64,000 bases of DNA from Desulfobulbaceae bacterium (GTDB lineage Bacteria; Desulfobacterota; Desulfobulbia; Desulfobulbales; VMSU01), in contig JAQUKQ010000005.1 of the NCBI GenBank assembly GCA_028718985.1, positions 1 to 64,000 of the forward strand. The letters are read 5' to 3'. The notes under the pieces were generated by a model. It was not told the origin of the DNA. It did no database searches and saw nothing but the letters and a program-made list of their open reading frames with translations. Below, in pieces: positions 27,340 through 35,146 of the stretch (position 1 is the first letter of the stretch; each line of letters begins with the position of its first letter). Made by a program: the position numbers and the translations under genes.

Positions 27340-29559
27340 TTAATAGCGTCCATATTTCTTGCGTAGATGCTCGCGAATGATTTCAGCACCGGTATTCAGG
27401 ACAAAAGTCAGAGCGAACAGGACGGTGGCACAAAGGAAAAGAACTCGGTAGAGGGTCCCGCCAAAAGGGGCTTCGGGTATTTCGACGGCAATGTTGGCAG
27501 ACAGGGTCCGCATGCCGTTGAAGATCGACCAGTCCATGATTGGCGTGTTGCCGGTAGCCATAAGCACGACCATGGTTTCACCTACCGCCCGGCCGAAGCC
27601 GATAATCATCGCAGCAAAGATCCCGGGACTGGCCGAGGGCAGGATCACGCGCCATACCGTCTGCCAGCGACTGGCCCCCAAGGCCAGCGAGGCGGCAGTC
27701 AGGCTTGGCGGGATGTTGGAAATGGCGTCCTCGGTGATGGAAAAAATGATCGGGATAACACAGATGCCCAGGCCAAAGGCGATAATGATGCAGTTTCGCT
27801 GGTCATAACGCATCCCCATGTCTTGATAGAGCCAGAGCTTGAAATTGCCGTGAAACAAAAGCGACTCCAGGCCAGGCGCAAGGCGAACGGCAAGCCAACC
27901 GCCAATAAACAAGACCGGCAGCATGAACAGAAATTCGTAGCCGCTCAAGAAATTGACAAAACGCCTGTTGCGGTAGAACGGCTGAATACAGACCATGACC
28001 AAGGTAAAGAGCAGCGGCACAACGAAGAGGGCGACAACTAAAGAGAAAAGGGAACGCTCAACAATTGGAGCCAGCCAGAGGGCGATGAGAAAACCGATGA
28101 CCACTGACGGTACGGAGGCCATGACCTCGATGATCGGCTTGATGCTTTTGCGGAACTTAGCGGAGGTGAACTGACTGGTGTAGACCGCCCCGAAGATGGC
28201 AAGCGGAATCGAAAAAAGCATGGCGTACAAGGTACCCTTCATGGTGCCGAAGATCAAGGGGATCAGGCTCAACTTCGGTTCGGCGTCATCGGACTGCGAA
28301 GACGATTGCCAGACATATTCAGGCTTGTTGTAGCCCTCATACCAGACCTTGCCAAACAGTGTCTTGAGGCTTGCCTCCGGGTGCGGGTTGTCAATCTGCC
28401 AGATGTGGATGAAGCGTTTGCTGTCAAGCGCGATAAGGGCGTTGTCCTTTTGCGAAATGCCAAACACCTGATAGGCGTCAGGGATAGTGAAGAGGTGGTT
28501 TTCACTGGTCATGTGATCGGCATGAATGATCCCGGCCTCGGAGATGGAGTAGACAGTCTTGCTCCGCCGCGAGGAGAGGATGGTGCTGACTGCTGCAGCA
28601 TGGGGCTCAAGAACGTGAATCATCTGCATCTTCTTGATGGCGTTATTCGCCTCCGCCCTCACCTGCATCCAGGTCTGCACCGTGCCGCTCTTTGAGCCGA
28701 CCACCAGGGACTGTCCACCAAAGACGAGGCCAAGAGAGGCGATGGGGTCGGAGTTTTCGGTGGCGGCGAAGGTGTCAGTCTTTTTGACTGCGTCATTGTC
28801 GGCCAGATCCCAACGCACAACATAGCCGTTATCCGTCCCGGCGTAGAGGGCAAGACCAGAGTCATCAAGCGCAAGGGTGCTGACTTTGCCCGGCAAGGTC
28901 TCTTCGATTCTGACACTGAAATTTTCCGTCGTCTGATTGTCTAGAAAATCGGTGGTTGTGACTTCATGATTGATGGTCAGGGTGTTGTCGGTCAAGAGAT
29001 CGATGCGGGAGAAACGATTGTCCGCCGACAAGCGGACATAGCTTTGGGCGAGACGCTCCGGCTCGGCAAGAGCTGGCCAGAGTTTGATGGTGCGGAACGA
29101 AGGTTCAATCGTACGCTTGCCCTCGGTATCGAATTTGGGCTGATAGCGCACTTCAATCATCGACAGGCTGCTGTCCTGCCAGAGGATGTTGTAGAACGAA
29201 TTCTTATACTGCTCGATCTGTCTGATTTGGCTCTTGCCCTGCCCCTGAATGGTGGCTTGCGTGATTACCGCCCCGCTCCTGGCATCCAAGAAGGTAATCG
29301 TGCCCTCCTGATCGATGAGGTGCAAGGCCTCCCCATAGCTGTCAATGCCGATAGCTAAAGGCGTGCCGCTGACCTGAGCACTCAGGGCGACTTTCTGTGC
29401 ATCGGTAATTTTTGAGGGGGAGAGAAGGGGCAGGGTAACTTTGACGATCAAGGCCAGGATGGCGAAGACACAGACAATCACCATGATGCCACAGACCTGG
29501 ATGAAGGTTTTGGCAATCTTGTCTTTTCGTCGGACTCTCTGAAGAAATTTATTATCCAT
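27340..29559 (-). CDS. pstC: Phosphate ABC transporter permease PstC, with beta-propeller insert
   Basis: 739 residues, against about 320 for E. coli PstC. TM1 is at about 25-48. A long periplasmic region (about 55-430) has repeated beta-strand blocks such as LALDDSGLALYAGTDNGYVVRWDL and SLGLVFGGQSLVVGSKSGTVQTW (quoted in part), which look like WD40-type propeller blades. The permease domain follows, with FGAVYTSQFTSA, EVMASVPSVVIGF, the EAA loop IPPSLTAASLALGASRWQ and GRAVGETMVVLMATGN. ATG at 29559 is preferred over the longer frame from 29613. It lies 28 bases before pstA, so the two are coupled. Confidence 0.93.
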   Translation of the reverse strand: MDNKFLQRVRRKDKIAKTFIQVCGIMVIVCVFAILALIVKVTLPLLSPSKITDAQKVALSAQVSGTPLAIGIDSYGEALHLIDQEGTITFLDARSGAVITQATIQGQGKSQIRQIEQYKNSFYNILWQDSSLSMIEVRYQPKFDTEGKRTIEPSFRTIKLWPALAEPERLAQSYVRLSADNRFSRIDLLTDNTLTINHEVTTTDFLDNQTTENFSVRIEETLPGKVSTLALDDSGLALYAGTDNGYVVRWDLADNDAVKKTDTFAATENSDPIASLGLVFGGQSLVVGSKSGTVQTWMQVRAEANNAIKKMQMIHVLEPHAAAVSTILSSRRSKTVYSISEAGIIHADHMTSENHLFTIPDAYQVFGISQKDNALIALDSKRFIHIWQIDNPHPEASLKTLFGKVWYEGYNKPEYVWQSSSQSDDAEPKLSLIPLIFGTMKGTLYAMLFSIPLAIFGAVYTSQFTSAKFRKSIKPIIEVMASVPSVVIGFLIALWLAPIVERSLFSLVVALFVVPLLFTLVMVCIQPFYRNRRFVNFLSGYEFLFMLPVLFIGGWLAVRLAPGLESLLFHGNFKLWLYQDMGMRYDQRNCIIIAFGLGICVIPIIFSITEDAISNIPPSLTAASLALGASRWQTVWRVILPSASPGIFAAMIIGFGRAVGETMVVLMATGNTPIMDWSIFNGMRTLSANIAVEIPEAPFGGTLYRVLFLCATVLFALTFVLNTGAEIIREHLRKKYGRY

Positions 29560-29583
29560 GTACCTGTGGCTCGCAGTAACATC

Positions 29584-29621
29584 AAGAGGAGGTGACAGCG
29601 GAAAGGCTGGCACCTCCTCTT
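29584..29621 (-). promoter_or_regulatory. Intercistronic hairpin between pstS and pstC
   Basis: AAGAGGAGGTG (29584-29594) and CACCTCCTCTT (29611-29621) form a perfect 11-bp stem with a 16-base loop. There is no T run after it in the pst direction. A hairpin here would protect the pstS message or reduce readthrough, giving more PstS than permease. Confidence 0.6.
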
Positions 29622-29648
29622 TAATAGGGGATAAGCCGCAAAGTCAAA

Positions 29649-30647
29649 TTAAATCTTCGCCTGTTCCTTGGCTGCCAAGGCGGCAGGAAGCGGCAGGAAG
29701 CCATCTTTTGAGACGATCGCCTGGCCCTCCTTGGAGAGGACAAACTTCAGGAATTCCTGTTGCAGTGCCGGAAGTGGCTTGTTGGGTTCTTTAACCACAT
29801 AGATGTAGAGCATTCTGGACAATGGGTACTTGCCGGTGATGACATTCTCCATATTGGCCTCATAGGCTGGCTCTCCCTCTTTCTTGGACAAGGCCAAGGT
29901 TTTCACCCCCGAAGTCAGGTAGCCAATACCGGAGTATCCAATACCCGCCTTGTCCTCGGTGATGCCCATGACAACAGCGGCTGAACCCGGTTGCTCTTTA
30001 ACGGTATCTTTATAATCACCCTTATAGAGGGCATGCTCTTTGAAGTATCCGTAGGTACCAGAGGCAGAGTTACGACCGTAAAGGCTGATCGGCAGGGAAG
30101 CGTAGGCTGCATCAGGGGTAAGAGCCTTCCATTCGGTAATGTCAGTGGCATAGCCGCCTTTGCGGGATTTTGAGAAAATAGCGTCAACCTCCGGCATGGA
30201 AAGCGATTTGACCGGGTTGTCCTTGTTGACGAAAACGGCAAGCGAGTCAAGGGCAACACCCACTGGTGTCGGCTTGAAGCCATATTTCTTTTCGAACTCA
30301 TCCTCCTCGGTGTTCTTCATCTTGCGCGACATGGGGCCAAAACTGGCAGTCCCGGCAATGAGCGCCGGAGGCGCGGTGCTCGAGCCTTTGCCTTCGACCT
30401 GAATCTTGACATTGGGGTAGTGCTTCTTGAAAGACTCTGACCAAAAAGTCATGAGATTGTTCAGGGTGTCAGAGCCAATGCTGTCGATATTTCCTGCCAC
30501 ACCGGTTGTTGCCTGATAGGCAGGCAGCTTTGCGTCAACGACTGCGCCTTCGGCATTGGCCATCTGGGCGGAAAGAGGAAGGGCAACGGCAACAAGTGCC
30601 GCCATCAATAAAGGTTTTACGTTGTAGGCATTATGAAAAATTGTCAT
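29649..30647 (-). CDS. pstS: Phosphate-binding periplasmic protein
   Basis: 332 residues with a Sec signal peptide ending near AQMANA. Phosphate-binding motifs are GSDTLNNLMTFW at the N terminus, GKGSSTAPPALIAG, and YGRNSASGTYGYFKEHAL. GYSGIGYL also matches the family. ATG at 30647 has AGGAG upstream; an upstream start at 30695 would add 16 residues. PstS catches phosphate in the periplasm and delivers it to PstCA. A Pho box and -10 sequence lie 37-90 bases upstream. Confidence 0.96.
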   Translation of the reverse strand: MTIFHNAYNVKPLLMAALVAVALPLSAQMANAEGAVVDAKLPAYQATTGVAGNIDSIGSDTLNNLMTFWSESFKKHYPNVKIQVEGKGSSTAPPALIAGTASFGPMSRKMKNTEEDEFEKKYGFKPTPVGVALDSLAVFVNKDNPVKSLSMPEVDAIFSKSRKGGYATDITEWKALTPDAAYASLPISLYGRNSASGTYGYFKEHALYKGDYKDTVKEQPGSAAVVMGITEDKAGIGYSGIGYLTSGVKTLALSKKEGEPAYEANMENVITGKYPLSRMLYIYVVKEPNKPLPALQQEFLKFVLSKEGQAIVSKDGFLPLPAALAAKEQAKI

Positions 30648-30683
30648 GGTCTGCTCCTTTAGGTATTTTAATAATATTCTGAT

Positions 30684-30735
30684 AGTATAGCCCATTTGTT
30701 AGCGTTCTGTTAAAGAAACATTAAAATTCGGTTAG
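30684..30735 (-). promoter_or_regulatory. Pho box with four half-sites and pstS -10 box
   Basis: Four (G/A)TTA cores lie at 30698, 30709, 30720 and 30731, exactly 11 bp apart. The heptamers are TTGTTAG, CTGTTAA, ACATTAA and CGGTTAG on the plus strand, close to the PhoB half-site CTGTCAT. On the minus strand TATACT (30689-30684) sits directly next to the box, which would take the place of a -35 element for pstS. The direct repeats read toward phoB, so the same site may act on both divergent units. Confidence 0.7.
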
Positions 30736-30812
30736 CAGATTAAAAACACTACATTTTTCACTCTCCTTTCTCTATGCTAGGGTTATTGGAAGTAAGTCCT
30801 GCTGCTGCACCG

Positions 30813-30837
30813 ACAACAACTGCGGCACCGTTGTTGT
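30813..30837 (+). other. Hairpin in the phoB leader
   Basis: ACAACAAC (30813-30820) can pair with GTTGTTGT (30830-30837) over a nine-base loop, about 95 bases before the phoB start. There is no T run, so it is not a terminator. Its role is unknown. Confidence 0.4.
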
Positions 30838-30913
30838 GTGAGAAGGTAGAGCCTTTTCATTAAGGCAAGATGAACGATTGATTAAATTTTGGTTAATAAA
30901 CAGTTTATGTTGC

Positions 30914-30923
30914 GGGGGGGGGG
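30914..30923 (+). repeat. Ten-G homopolymer just upstream of phoB
   Basis: A run of ten G lies seven bases before the phoB ATG at 30931, where the ribosome-binding site should be. Such runs slip readily during replication, and a change in length would shift the spacing of the translation signal. Confidence 0.75.
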
Positions 30924-30930
30924 ACAACTG

Positions 30931-31629
30931 ATGGCAAACTCGTTGACCAAGGAGACAATATGGGTAGTGGAAGATGAAGAGGATCTTCTCGCCCTGATCT
31001 ACTACAATTTCGTCAAAGAGGGCTTTGAAGTCAAAGGCTTTGCCAGTGGCGAGGAGATGTTTACCTCCCTCACCCAAACACAACCTGATTTGATGCTCCT
31101 GGATGTCATGCTCCCCGGCATCGATGGTCTGGAAATCTGCAAAAGACTCAAGGCCAATACCAAGACCAGCCTGCTACCGGTGATCATGTTGACCGCCAAG
31201 GGTGAGGAGGGAGATATCGTTACCGGACTCAACTTGGGCGCTGACGACTATATCCCCAAACCGTTCAGCCCCAAGGTCCTCATCGCCCGGGTAAGATCAG
31301 TGCTCAGACGACGAGGGGCTGCCACCGCCCCCCCAACAGGAGTTATCAACCATGGAGAGCTGGCCATTGACTCAAACCGCCATGAGGTACGATTGTCGGG
31401 ACACCCCCTCCCTTTGACGGCAACAGAATTCAAGATCCTAACCTTTCTAGCCCAAAAACCGGGCTGGGTCTTTTCCCGTGATCAGATCATAAACGCCATT
31501 CACGACGGCGATATCGCAGTGACAGATCGTACCGTTGATGTCCAGATTGTGGCGCTCAGGAAAAAACTGGGGCCGAAACAGCACTGCATCGAGACTGTTC
31601 GCGGTATTGGCTATAAGTTCCAAGGATAA
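30931..31629 (+). CDS. phoB: Phosphate regulon response regulator, OmpR family
   Basis: 232 residues. Receiver domain 1-120 with VVEDEEDLL acidic residues, phosphoacceptor Asp58 in LMLLDVMLPG, Thr in MLTAKGEE and Lys in YIPKPFSP. The C-terminal winged helix (about 135-230) has LTATEFKILTFLAQKPGWVF (start of the helix region), RTVDVQIVALRKKLG and ETVRGIGYKFQG. It probably binds the Pho box upstream. Divergence from pstS and direct linkage to phoR support the name. ATG 30931 gives the normal PhoB N terminus; the frame continues upstream through the G run. Confidence 0.92.
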   Translation: MANSLTKETIWVVEDEEDLLALIYYNFVKEGFEVKGFASGEEMFTSLTQTQPDLMLLDVMLPGIDGLEICKRLKANTKTSLLPVIMLTAKGEEGDIVTGLNLGADDYIPKPFSPKVLIARVRSVLRRRGAATAPPTGVINHGELAIDSNRHEVRLSGHPLPLTATEFKILTFLAQKPGWVFSRDQIINAIHDGDIAVTDRTVDVQIVALRKKLGPKQHCIETVRGIGYKFQG

Positions 31630-31632
31630 GAG

Positions 31633-33441
31633 ATGAAAGGAAGACGTCTGCTCTGGCAGATATTCCCCCCCATGGCCTTGGTCATGATCGCGACAGTGAT
31701 CGGAGCCACCTTCTTTGCGTCACTCTATGTGAGGGATTTTTATCTCACCCGGGCCGTGGCAGATCTCACTATCCGCGCTCAACTGGTCCTGCGAGAAACA
31801 CGGGAAACGCTGCTGACCCACGACTTTAAACGAGTCAACGAACTCTGCCTGGAGATTAGCCAAGAGGCCCAGGCCAGAATGACCGTTATCCTGGCGGACG
31901 GAACGGTGGTTGCCGATTCGGTCGAAGAACCGGCGAAAATGGATAACCACAGCGACAGAGAGGAGGTGGTTGCTGCTTTGGCTGGTAACGTGGGAGTTTC
32001 CTCCCGTTTCAGCCGGACGACATTAAAAAATATGATTTACGTCGCCGTACCGGTGTCCGCCGTCTCAAAAAAACAATATCCCTCGGGAAAACCAATCCTT
32101 GGCGTTGTCCGGCTGGCAATCCCTCTGACACCAGTCAGCACCCTGCTGCAAGGTGCTTCGTTAAAGATAATGTTTGGCTCTCTTGCCATTATCGTGCTTG
32201 GCGCCATCGTCACCCTCTCTGTCTCCCGAAAGATCAGCCGCCCCTTGGAGGAACTACAGCGCATTGCCCAACGTTTTGGCCAGCATAACTTCGATCAGAA
32301 AATTACCTTTACCACTCCCAAAGTCTCCAGGGAGGTGGCAGGTCTGTCCGAGGCCTTAAATCAGATGGCCTTTGATCTGAATGAGCGGATCGAGACGGTG
32401 ACTCAACAGAAGAATGAACTGGAAGCTGTTTTCAAGAGCATGATCGAAGCGGTGATCGTCATCGACATCAATGAAAAAATCGAGCGCATGAATGAGGCTG
32501 CCCTCCGTTTATTGGGGCTTTCGTCAACACGGGGAATTGGCAAAGCGGTTGTCGAAACCATCCGTAACGTCGATTTTCTCAAATTTGTCAGAGAAACGCT
32601 GTCAAGTGATACCCCGATCGAGCGAGAACTCGTCTTTGGCGATGGGGCGACAGAACAGCATTTTCATTCGAGTGGCACCATGCTCTTTGACAGCCAAGGT
32701 CACCGTCTTGGTGCCCTTATCGTCTTGAACGACGTTACCAAGATGCGGCAACTGGAAACGGTTCGGCGGGAATTCGTCGCCAATGTCTCCCATGAATTGA
32801 AAACCCCGATTACCGCAATCAAAGGATTCATCGAGACGATTTGTGATGGCGACGGCAGCAGAACAGAAGACACTGATCGTTTTCTAAAGATTGTACTGAA
32901 ACAGGCAAACCGCTTGAATGCCATTGTCGACGATCTATTGGCACTTTCACGTATCGAGCAGGAGGAGGAGCATCATGAAATTGAACTGCAGCGCAAACAG
33001 CTAAAACCGATTTTAGAAAACTCAGTCGATGCCGTCACCACCAAGGCGCTGGAGAAGGATATCCAGCTCACCCTCCAATGTGAGGACACACTGTCGGCAC
33101 AAATCAATGCCCACTTGCTGGAGCAGGCTGTCACCAATCTCGTAATTAATGCCATCAAGTACAGTCATGAAAAGGGGGAGGTTCGGATTTCGGCAAGCCA
33201 AGAGAATGGAGTGGTCACTATCCAGGTGACCGACTTCGGCTGTGGCATCGCCAAAGAGCACCTGCCCCGCCTCTTTGAGCGCTTCTATCGCAGCGACAAG
33301 GCCCGCAGCCGCAAACTTGGAGGCACAGGCCTTGGCCTCGCCATCGTCAAGCACATTATCCAGGCCCATGGCGGGAGTGTTTCGGTGCAGAGTGCCTTGG
33401 GGAAGGGAAGTTGCTTTAGCATCAGGCTCTCGCAACAATAG
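31633..33441 (+). CDS. phoR: Phosphate sensor histidine kinase PhoR
   Basis: 602 residues. TM1 at 10-31, an extracytoplasmic domain at about 32-172, TM2 at about 178-198, HAMP from about 199, PAS at about 262-370, then HisKA with His387 in ANVSHELKTPITAIKGF and HATPase with NLVINAIKYS, DFGCGIAKEHL and GGTGLGLAIVKHI. The extracytoplasmic domain is longer than in E. coli PhoR, as in many delta-type relatives. It phosphorylates PhoB when PhoU/Pst signals low phosphate. The gap to phoB is three bases. Confidence 0.92.
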   Translation: MKGRRLLWQIFPPMALVMIATVIGATFFASLYVRDFYLTRAVADLTIRAQLVLRETRETLLTHDFKRVNELCLEISQEAQARMTVILADGTVVADSVEEPAKMDNHSDREEVVAALAGNVGVSSRFSRTTLKNMIYVAVPVSAVSKKQYPSGKPILGVVRLAIPLTPVSTLLQGASLKIMFGSLAIIVLGAIVTLSVSRKISRPLEELQRIAQRFGQHNFDQKITFTTPKVSREVAGLSEALNQMAFDLNERIETVTQQKNELEAVFKSMIEAVIVIDINEKIERMNEAALRLLGLSSTRGIGKAVVETIRNVDFLKFVRETLSSDTPIERELVFGDGATEQHFHSSGTMLFDSQGHRLGALIVLNDVTKMRQLETVRREFVANVSHELKTPITAIKGFIETICDGDGSRTEDTDRFLKIVLKQANRLNAIVDDLLALSRIEQEEEHHEIELQRKQLKPILENSVDAVTTKALEKDIQLTLQCEDTLSAQINAHLLEQAVTNLVINAIKYSHEKGEVRISASQENGVVTIQVTDFGCGIAKEHLPRLFERFYRSDKARSRKLGGTGLGLAIVKHIIQAHGGSVSVQSALGKGSCFSIRLSQQ

Positions 33442-33464
33442 GCGCTCCCGCCCTGCAGCACTGT

Positions 33465-33512
33465 AAGCAAAAAAGAGGCAGAGCCAAATGAATGGCCCTG
33501 CCTTTTTTGCTT
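33465..33512. terminator. Bidirectional terminator between phoR and the PEP-CTERM gene
   Basis: AAGCAAAAAAGAGGCAG... (33465-33485) pairs with ...CTGCCTTTTTTGCTT (33494-33512), with one or two mismatches and an eight-base loop. T runs flank both sides in their own direction, so it can stop both convergent genes. Confidence 0.85.
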
Positions 33513-33528
33513 ATGCGCAATGAAGATA

Positions 33529-34509
33529 TTAGGCTCTCTTCTTTCTGCGGGCACCGATGAACCCAGCGAGCCCGGTACCCATGAGAAGCATAGTGGCAGG
33601 CTCTGGGACTGGGGCCGTCTCCACCGTGAACATAACGCCATTGTTATAAAAATGGCAGTCCGGATCTATGCCAAGACCAAAGGATCCATCCCAGGCATAC
33701 TCTAACAATTTATCAATCGAAGCCTGATTCAGGTGGTAAATCAGATCAAAACCTCTAGGACTACCACCAAATTCGTCATGCCAGGGGTTGAGAGGGTCAC
33801 CGTTCACACCTTGAATCCGAACGCTTTCCGTACCCCAATCCACGTCCAGTCGGCTTTGCTGATCAGCACGCTCCCAAAGGTTCTCGCTTAGTTGAAAGCC
33901 AGCGTTCAAGGTTTTCGTATCCTGAATAAATTTCGTCTCGGTTACAATATAGCCACTTGGAGGATTTACGTTCATTCCAGTACTTGTGGATATGGTTGTT
34001 TTGGACAGATTGTAGGTATATTTTTGACTCCCTGCGTCGTACGTGTAGCTCTCCACAGTCCAACCGGCAGGAGCGGCGTACACCCCTGGTATCATTTTGC
34101 TCGTACGACTTTGCAAAGTCGTTGTCGATTTCGTATAGGTATACAGGTTATGCCCCTGAGGGACACCATTGATCGTCACAGGGACGACCTCTCTTCCTGG
34201 CAAAGGCGGGGGCTCGGCGAGCAGAAATGAGTTTAGTTGATCGTTTTCTTCATGAACCCAGTTGTATATATTTTTGAAGGTCAGAGTTGCGGAGACGATT
34301 TCATACCCTTTAACCAGTTCTATGCCCAAGCTTGTGGCGTCACTATTGGCCAAGGACCACCCATAATAAAAACCATGCTCAAGATCCATCATGTCAGTTT
34401 GATTGCCACGCGAATCATTTGAATTGAAGGTGAACGTTGTCGCGTGTGCGGTCAGACAGGAGAGTGCGATTGACGCAACCACTATTGTGCAGCTAATTGT
34501 TTTTTTCAT
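33529..34509 (-). CDS. PEP-CTERM sorted secreted protein
   Basis: About 326 residues. An N-terminal Sec signal peptide (MKKTISCTIVVASIALSC..., ending near THA) precedes a beta-rich body. The C terminus is a classical PEP-CTERM tail, VPEPATMLLMGTGLAGFIGA followed by basic RRKKRA, which directs the protein to an exosortase and the cell surface or exopolysaccharide matrix. The body has no family I recognise. ATG 34509 is chosen because GAGG lies nine bases before it; ATG 34518 sits directly on that site. No exosortase gene is in the window. Confidence 0.85.
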   Translation of the reverse strand: MKKTISCTIVVASIALSCLTAHATTFTFNSNDSRGNQTDMMDLEHGFYYGWSLANSDATSLGIELVKGYEIVSATLTFKNIYNWVHEENDQLNSFLLAEPPPLPGREVVPVTINGVPQGHNLYTYTKSTTTLQSRTSKMIPGVYAAPAGWTVESYTYDAGSQKYTYNLSKTTISTSTGMNVNPPSGYIVTETKFIQDTKTLNAGFQLSENLWERADQQSRLDVDWGTESVRIQGVNGDPLNPWHDEFGGSPRGFDLIYHLNQASIDKLLEYAWDGSFGLGIDPDCHFYNNGVMFTVETAPVPEPATMLLMGTGLAGFIGARRKKRA

Positions 34510-34518
34510 TTCTGACAT

Positions 34519-35069
34519 CCTCAGTCGGGTTCAATAGAATAAGCTTTCCTTTCAGGAGAGAGCTTGTTGGTGGAGTTTGCAGACCAAGCCACTTGCGAGG
34601 CGTTTTCTTCCTATAATCAGCTGGTTTGAATAGCCCAGCCCTCTGCACTTCGATCCATGTTCACACCTGTTGAATACAGCAACAACGGTGCCAACTTCTT
34701 CACGCGGCATTCCCCTCCCAATAAACGCGAAGATACGCTACTATTGAATTCCCGAACGAATTGTGAACGGATTATGAACGATAATACACTGTAATCACTA
34801 AATAAATATGTCGTTTTTCCGGAATCAGTGACACTATTCCGTATTTTTCATTTTTATCTTTTAATTCAACACAGTTAGTATGTTCACCATACACAACGGA
34901 TACGAATTTCGGTGCATCAGGCCAACCGCCTCCCCCTCAAAACCTCAGCTGTCCCCCGCCGAGCTGTTGACAATGGCATCAGTAAACACGCTTTCACCGT
35001 CACATCGAGCTTCCTTCAGGGTAGGCGAGTAGTGCCAGCTTGATTGCAATTTGGACTTACATTGGCACA
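34519..35069. other. AT-rich intergenic stretch upstream of the PEP-CTERM gene
   Basis: Between the PEP-CTERM start and the hairpin at 35070 I see no credible gene. Short frames here lack ribosome-binding sites. The stretch near 34770-34870 is AT-rich and probably carries the promoter of the PEP-CTERM gene, but no clear -35/-10 pair stands out. Confidence 0.5.
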
Positions 35070-35119
35070 GCCCCAAAAAGAAAGGGGCGCCCTGACGGAC
35101 GCCCCTTTCTTTTTGGGGC
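35070..35119. terminator. Very stable 20-bp hairpin at the end of the cytochrome gene
   Basis: GCCCCAAAAAGAAAGGGGCG (35070-35089) and its exact complement (35100-35119) form a 20-bp perfect stem with a ten-base loop. It lies 28 bases past the stop codon of the giant cytochrome gene. It probably serves as its terminator and message stabiliser. The flanks also carry partly matching AATTGCA/TGCAATT segments (near 35045 and 35128), so the whole element spans about 90 bases. Confidence 0.75.
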
Positions 35120-35146
35120 CAAACTGACAATTGCAGTAAGCTTTTG

